Positions 1-6,200 of a stretch of 9,344 nucleotides of DNA are shown in pieces. Numbering within the stretch: position 1 is the first letter of the stretch; each line of letters opens with the position of its first letter. Origin of the DNA: Candidatus Poseidoniales archaeon. GTDB taxonomy: Archaea; Thermoplasmatota; Poseidoniia; Poseidoniales; Poseidoniaceae. The notes under the pieces are model-generated. The model did no database searches and was not told the DNA's origin. It saw only the letters and a program-made list of their open reading frames with translations. Both the position numbers and the translations under genes were made by a program. The DNA lies in NCBI GenBank assembly GCA_012959845.1, contig DUCL01000201.1, positions 1-9,344 on the forward strand. The letters are read 5' to 3'.

Positions 1-287
1 TGGTCTGGAGAAACATCAACATGACCTGTGACGGTGAATGCATCTGTTGTCTCAGTACCAAGATAATTTACTTGGACATCGAATTCAATTGCTGCTAACG
101 ACTCGTCAGCCATCAATTTATTGTTATCATCATCAATGGTTGCTGCATTTGTTATGCTACCATTGACCACTTGTACACTGGTTTCGGAATTGATTCTTCT
201 ATTATACTCAAGTGTTAGTGATTGAAGGTCTGCATCAATATTGCTGTTAACACCAGCATTGTACTTCATCTCAAGTTCATCATCGTG
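1..287 (-). other. Last visible part of the AglB tail (residues 2736-2830, continues off the edge)
   Basis: This is about 95 residues with alternating hydrophobic strands. It carries VVNGSIT and an acidic loop, IDDDNNKLMADE (D2787-D2789), that resembles an EF-hand or dockerin-type calcium loop. It ends in VTGHVDVSPD at the window edge. It may be the start of another beta domain. No C-terminal membrane anchor or sorting signal is seen, because the gene continues beyond the window. Confidence 0.5.
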
Positions 288-3200
288 TTGAATTGTTATG
301 AAAGAGGAGTCAATATCAAAATCACCAGATGGAAGAAGAATTTTCATTGTACCATCTGAACTGATAGGCATTTCCCAAACTATTCCGTTTCCAATACTAA
401 CCTCAACTACAACTGATTCAGTAATCATAGAATGTCCTGAATCATCTGAACCTGCGTGATGTGGTAAAGTCTCAATATCTGCCCAAGTAGTTGTTAATTC
501 AACCCAACCACCTAGAGACATTTCCAAATCTATTGTTCCACCATTCGCAACGCTTGCTTCCAACAATCCAACTGCAATTCCACCGCCGTTTTCACCAGCA
601 TTTGCTTCTGCAACTACTACGATCCAATCACCAGGTGTGATAACTGCATCCCAAGTAAGAACATCATTGTCTAAGGTTCCTGTGAGTGAAATAATATCTC
701 TCTCGATATCCAATGCTGGATACAGAGTAATTGTTGCTCCAGTAAGTCTACTTGAACCTTGAACATCGGTAACTGTTCCGCTAACAGAGACGTTTCCTGC
801 AATCATCTTAATATCATGAGAAGCAATTGTATCGTATACTGGGAATCCGCCTGTATCTTCGACATCGTATGATACATTTGCGAATCCTTCCTTGTCAATT
901 GACACTGAATAAATATCTCTAAGTGGCACGAACAGACTCCAAACACCATTTTCATCTGTCACGATGGTTTGGTTGATTGCAGTGTTATTAGAACCCATGA
1001 TTGTTACATTAACTTCAGGAACTCCTTCGGACAAACTAGGAACATCATCTTCATTCAAATCCCAAAAGACCTTTCCGCCAATTTCCACAACCAAATCTGC
1101 AGATATCATTCCAAGAGTCATTGAACCATTAGAACCAGTTGTATTGAATGGGTCACTTGATGTGTTAAGTGTCCATTGCTTCTGAGGTATTGTTTTGTTA
1201 AGGAATAAACTCCATTGACCCGGATAGATATCAAAGGTTAAATTACCATCTACGTCTGTCTTTTCCAATGTGATATTGCCCAATCCTTCTTGGCTGACCA
1301 AGGTCACCCGAGTATCTCCCAAAGTAGATTCTGTTACAGCTTCATTCAATGTGAAGGAAACTTCAACTGAAACACTAGTCTGTAGTGCAAGTCCTGTTCG
1401 TGTTGATTCGGCATTTACATTCAAAACACTGCGCAATTGTTCAGTTCCATTATTATCATTAAGGAATGATGCAACTACAACGATCCAGTCTCCTTCCTCA
1501 ACATATTCTGCAAATGTTCCGTTTTCATCGGACTCTATGTTTATCCAGTCTGAGCCATCAGAATTCCATAATTGGAAAGTTGCTAACATTCCGCTTCCAT
1601 TTGAATCGCTAAGGGTTCCAGAAACAAGATACTTATTATGTAAAGGAATAGAAAGATTATCCAGCGCTTCAAGTCCCACATTTATACTAAACGGTGAATA
1701 AGAAGACGATAACGAATAATCGGTAGCATTTTCATCACTGGCTAGTGTAGTATTGAATATTAGGCTGTAAGCGCCAGGTTGTAATTCAATTTCGACTATT
1801 CCTGGAGCGGTATAGTTCGCAGATGTAATATTGATGTCGCCAATTATATCATATCCGGATGATATTGTGAAATCAGGTGATATCAATGTTCCATTTTCCA
1901 TCTCTCCATCACCGGCTGCATCCATAAAGACTTGGAATGTTACCAGTTGTGAATCAGGATTGACGATTAATTCAAGCATCGATAATTCAATATCGGTTAC
2001 CACATTAAATCCTTCAATATCAACACTGTTCAAAGGACCTTCCGGTAAGGAGATATCTACCAATCCCGACTGTACGTACAATCCGAACTGACCCTCATTA
2101 TCCAATTCAGTCATCCATTCCACTCCATTTGAATCAGTTACAGTAACGGTTAACGCTTCGAAACCAGGGTTATAAGAATCCCAAATAGTAGTGTTGTCGT
2201 ATAGGTATACTTGACCATGCACATATCCAGTTGGAGCCAAATACAATATTTCAAGGTCATCCATTTCCGGAACAGTATTTACAATTTGACCGGCACTCAT
2301 TGCCGTGAATAATGCCATTGTAGTCATTTGGAATTCATGTCCTGCTGGAAGACGAATACTGTAAGTTCCATTAACATCAGTTGCAGTTGTAAAGAGTAAA
2401 TCACCGGAAGTGAAATTGACCGACAAGCCTGAAGCAGGCTGTGAGTTCGTTTCCCACTGCTCTTCATCTTGAAGCCAAATATCGTATTCCATTGTGCTAT
2501 TTACTACTCTAATAGTTCCATTAGCCCAAGTTGCAATTGCATATGATAATTCAAAAGCATCATCATCAAGAGTTACATCATATGAATTGAATAATACATA
2601 ATCATCGTCGGATTCATCTGAAATTGTATATGGACCCTGCCCAAGTTCAACATTAATAGTTCCATTTTCATCCGATGTTGCTTGAACAGACATAATCTCA
2701 TCTAGGTCATTTGAGAATATTAGAGTTCTATTTGCCACATCTGTTAGCGCTTCTCCGTTGATGTCATTTGGTGATACAAGGGTGATTTGCAAATCTGTAA
2801 ATGTCGGTACTGCAAAGGCTAAACTAATATTTATAGAGTCACCACGGACAACGAATGTTTCATTCAACTCATACCAACCATCATCATCAAGGTCAACGCG
2901 ATAGAAATATTCGCCGCTAGTTATTGGCCCATATGAGAAATTACCATCTTCATCTGTAGTTATTTCAATACAGCCAGCACTTGAAACACAAACTGTGTTA
3001 TCGGCGAATGAATCTGCATATAGGATGGCATCGATCAACTCAAATGTCTGATTAGCAATTACTACATCGTTCATTCCCTTCATTGTATCGAAGAAAATTG
3101 AACCTGGTAAATCAAGTTCTAAATCGTATGATGGGTTAATGCCGACTTCCACTGGGTCTGGAAGTAATACTTCCTTGCCGTTATCTAAGACTGCAATCAT

Positions 3201-6200
3201 ATTGTACATACCAGGGACTAATCCAGTTTGGTAAAATGAACCTGCTTGGACCATCGGTCCGGAGAAGTGACCAGAACCAACGAATAATCCTGTACCGTTA
3301 ATTGTTCCAATACCTGCGAAAGAACCAGTTCCTTCAAATGTAGCGCCTTCAAGAGTCTTTACAACTGTGGAAGTGCCCTGTGAAGTTAAACTACCCATTG
3401 CAGATACTTCTCCAGAAATCAAGTAAACTGTCAATTGCCCTGTATCATCAGAAACACAAACTGTTTCATTAGCAGGCATAATAGAACCTGTTTCGTTATC
3501 GTCATCACAATCGATGACCGAAGAAGAATTCTCAAGCCAAGAAGCTTCAATCAATCCATTTCCATTCCATGTACCATTGCCAAAGTAAGTTCTTGAATCT
3601 GCAATAGTTCTAGTAAAGGTTCCAGTGAAATCTTCTGCAAATGCAACTCCTTCACTATCAAAAGTACCTTCGTCAGTAAATGTTACCTCGCCTGTTCCTT
3701 GAAGAATTCTAGATTCTTCGGTAGTGAATGAACCACTTGTCGTTGTAATTGAATAGTTATCGGTCATCGACCAAATATTACGCAGAATGAAATCTGCATC
3801 TTCAATAGCTTCACCTTCGAATGATTCATGTCCGCTCCAAGTGATCAGACCAGATACACCGCTGCTCTTTACTTCAATGTCAAGTGTATTTTCAATAGGA
3901 ACCTCTCTGTCTGCTTGCTCCACTGTAACATTCATCTCAACTTCGCCAAGCCAACTCATGTTTGCTACTTGTCCAAGAATTGCAGTAACATCATAAAGTT
4001 CTCTATCATCATTATTATCGTTGAATAAATCTTGTAGGTTTTGACCTAAATCACCAGAGCGAATGCTTGCATCTGCCATAGTAGGGTCAAATTCACCAGC
4101 AAATGCGCTTGCGCGAATTCTTCCTGCTGGAACTGTATAAGACCAATCACCATTTGCATCAGCATCAGTATATCCAATTGGAATCCAAAATGTATCTTCG
4201 TCTAAATCAGATGGACCTTCACCGGAGAATGCATCTCTTTCTAAGAGGATTCTAACATTTGGAAGACCTTGTCCGTCATCACTCATCTTGACTTGTCCAG
4301 ACATTTCTGCTCCGGAATAATACTTCAGAATCTTGACATAGGTATTCGCTTGACCTGCCGCTTCCGCAGGGTCTTCACTATACCAATTTGAAATAACAAA
4401 GTGATTCATCATTGCCCCTGGTAGAGGAACTGACTGCTGGAAGTAACTTCCGGGTGAACCTTGCAAATCAAAGTGCTGTGCAGGTTGGGGATTACTATCA
4501 TCAGTATCCATTCCTAAAGTGCTTGCTCCAAATCCAATATAGGCACGCGCCAGCATCGTTTCAAAGAATGCAGGTGAATGGTCAACTCTTACATCACTGA
4601 TGGATAATAGGTCAATATCTGCGCCAGCCTGCTGATTCAACATATCTTGATACATTGCTTCATCTACTTCGTCTGTTGTCATCTCTTGTTCGAAACCACC
4701 GCGAGTGGTTTCGTAAACTGTACTCATGAATGTTCCAACATCTTGTCCAGACAATATTGAAGGCGCACCGAAAATACCCATCGGTTGGCGGTTGTTGTAA
4801 TTTTGGTCAGCGGTATATCTTCCTGCTCTCGGGTAAAGTCTGTTGTCAACTGCAAAATATCTAATTTCATGGTCACGTGATATTGTTTCACCAGGTGCAC
4901 CATCATAATCTTGAACTTCATAATAATCTTCTAGACCGATAATATCGTCATACAAGTCAATTATTCCTGCAGAGGTTAGTGATTTACCCAATAGTTGGAC
5001 AGTCAATGCCAAACGTGCATTTTTCCTGTGAATGTGAGTTGAAACAGAATCAAACTCATCTATTAAATCCGAGGTATACCAATAATCTCCAATAATGTAA
5101 TGGGTGGTCTTCAAAACGGTGTCCTGTCCGGTTCTAATATTATTAGCGAAAGTGCGGTTTGCTTCAAATTCATCGGACCAATCTTCATCAATACAGGAAT
5201 TAGATAGGGAGGTTGTACAAATCATTCTCTCGCCATCTTCGTAGATACGATAGAAAGTGCTGTCGCTTCCTGAATGATATCCACGAGCCATTACAACATC
5301 TCTGTTTGTCTTGTAGACTTCGAAGGAATGTTCTTCAATATAATTGATCATTCCATCTTGATTGGAACTTGTTTCAATATATACGAACTCTTCGTATTCA
5401 TCAGTTGTCAAGTGATTCTTCATTATTCCTGAGAATGAATTAGTCATTTGATGATCATTGGTTCTTGCACTGTTGTATGCAATATCACCTTCTGCAAGTT
5501 GCCAAATAAACATAGAAACCAAATCCTCTTGGCTTCTTGCAAGCAACATATTTCCAGTTGCAGGAATTCCTGATTGGAAGTTATCTGAAACTGATGGGTG
5601 CTGACCATTGTTTAGTGCCTGGAAACCATAATCCCACCAAGAAACGAAAGCAGGTCGTTCTGAATATGACTCATCTGTATCTTGGGCTGCTAGCCACTCA
5701 TAGGCTCTATTCCAGCCTTCATCATTGAAACCAGAACCAAATGAACCAAGATACCAGTTTCCGCCATATGGGCTGCTATCTAGCAGTGAAAAGCCAAATT
5801 CGTCCCATCTTAGGATATCAGGCATCAAATTGTAAATATCCTCATCCATTTCTTGTTCCCCCATAGACCGAGGAATTGCTGCATCTAATCCATATGTAGC
5901 ATGTTGACCAAGCAACATTACCATCACTAACATGATTGCAGAGAAGGACGGTGTTTTCCAAACTGCTTTCCTCATACCTGTGATTCTGTCAGCAGGTGTA
6001 CGAATTCCGAACTTTCTCCATGAACGATTTAGTCCTTCCCAATTGGACCACTTCCAAAGTGAAACCATTCCGGATGCACCTAGAATTGCAACTGCAGGTG
6101 TCGCGTTGAACATGAAACGTGCTGCATTCCAAGACATGAAACAAGCAGCCATTATCCAAATGCTGAAAACAATTGAAGTCTGCTTTCTAGTTCTAATTCC

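Noticed and set aside
1270..1701. Plus-strand open frame of 143 codons
   Set aside because: It is a shadow of repeat copy A in the tail; its Ser/Thr/Val-rich composition mirrors the Glu/Asn/Gly-rich minus strand.
1..4316. Tail as a separate surface-protein gene downstream of aglB
   Set aside because: I read the frame from 8492 to base 1 without meeting a stop, and its phase is unchanged at both ends, so the sequence supports a single protein unless the assembly is wrong.
4724..4921. Minus-strand open frame of 65 codons in another frame
   Set aside because: It overlaps the AglB catalytic domain in a different phase, with no start signal and no family resemblance.
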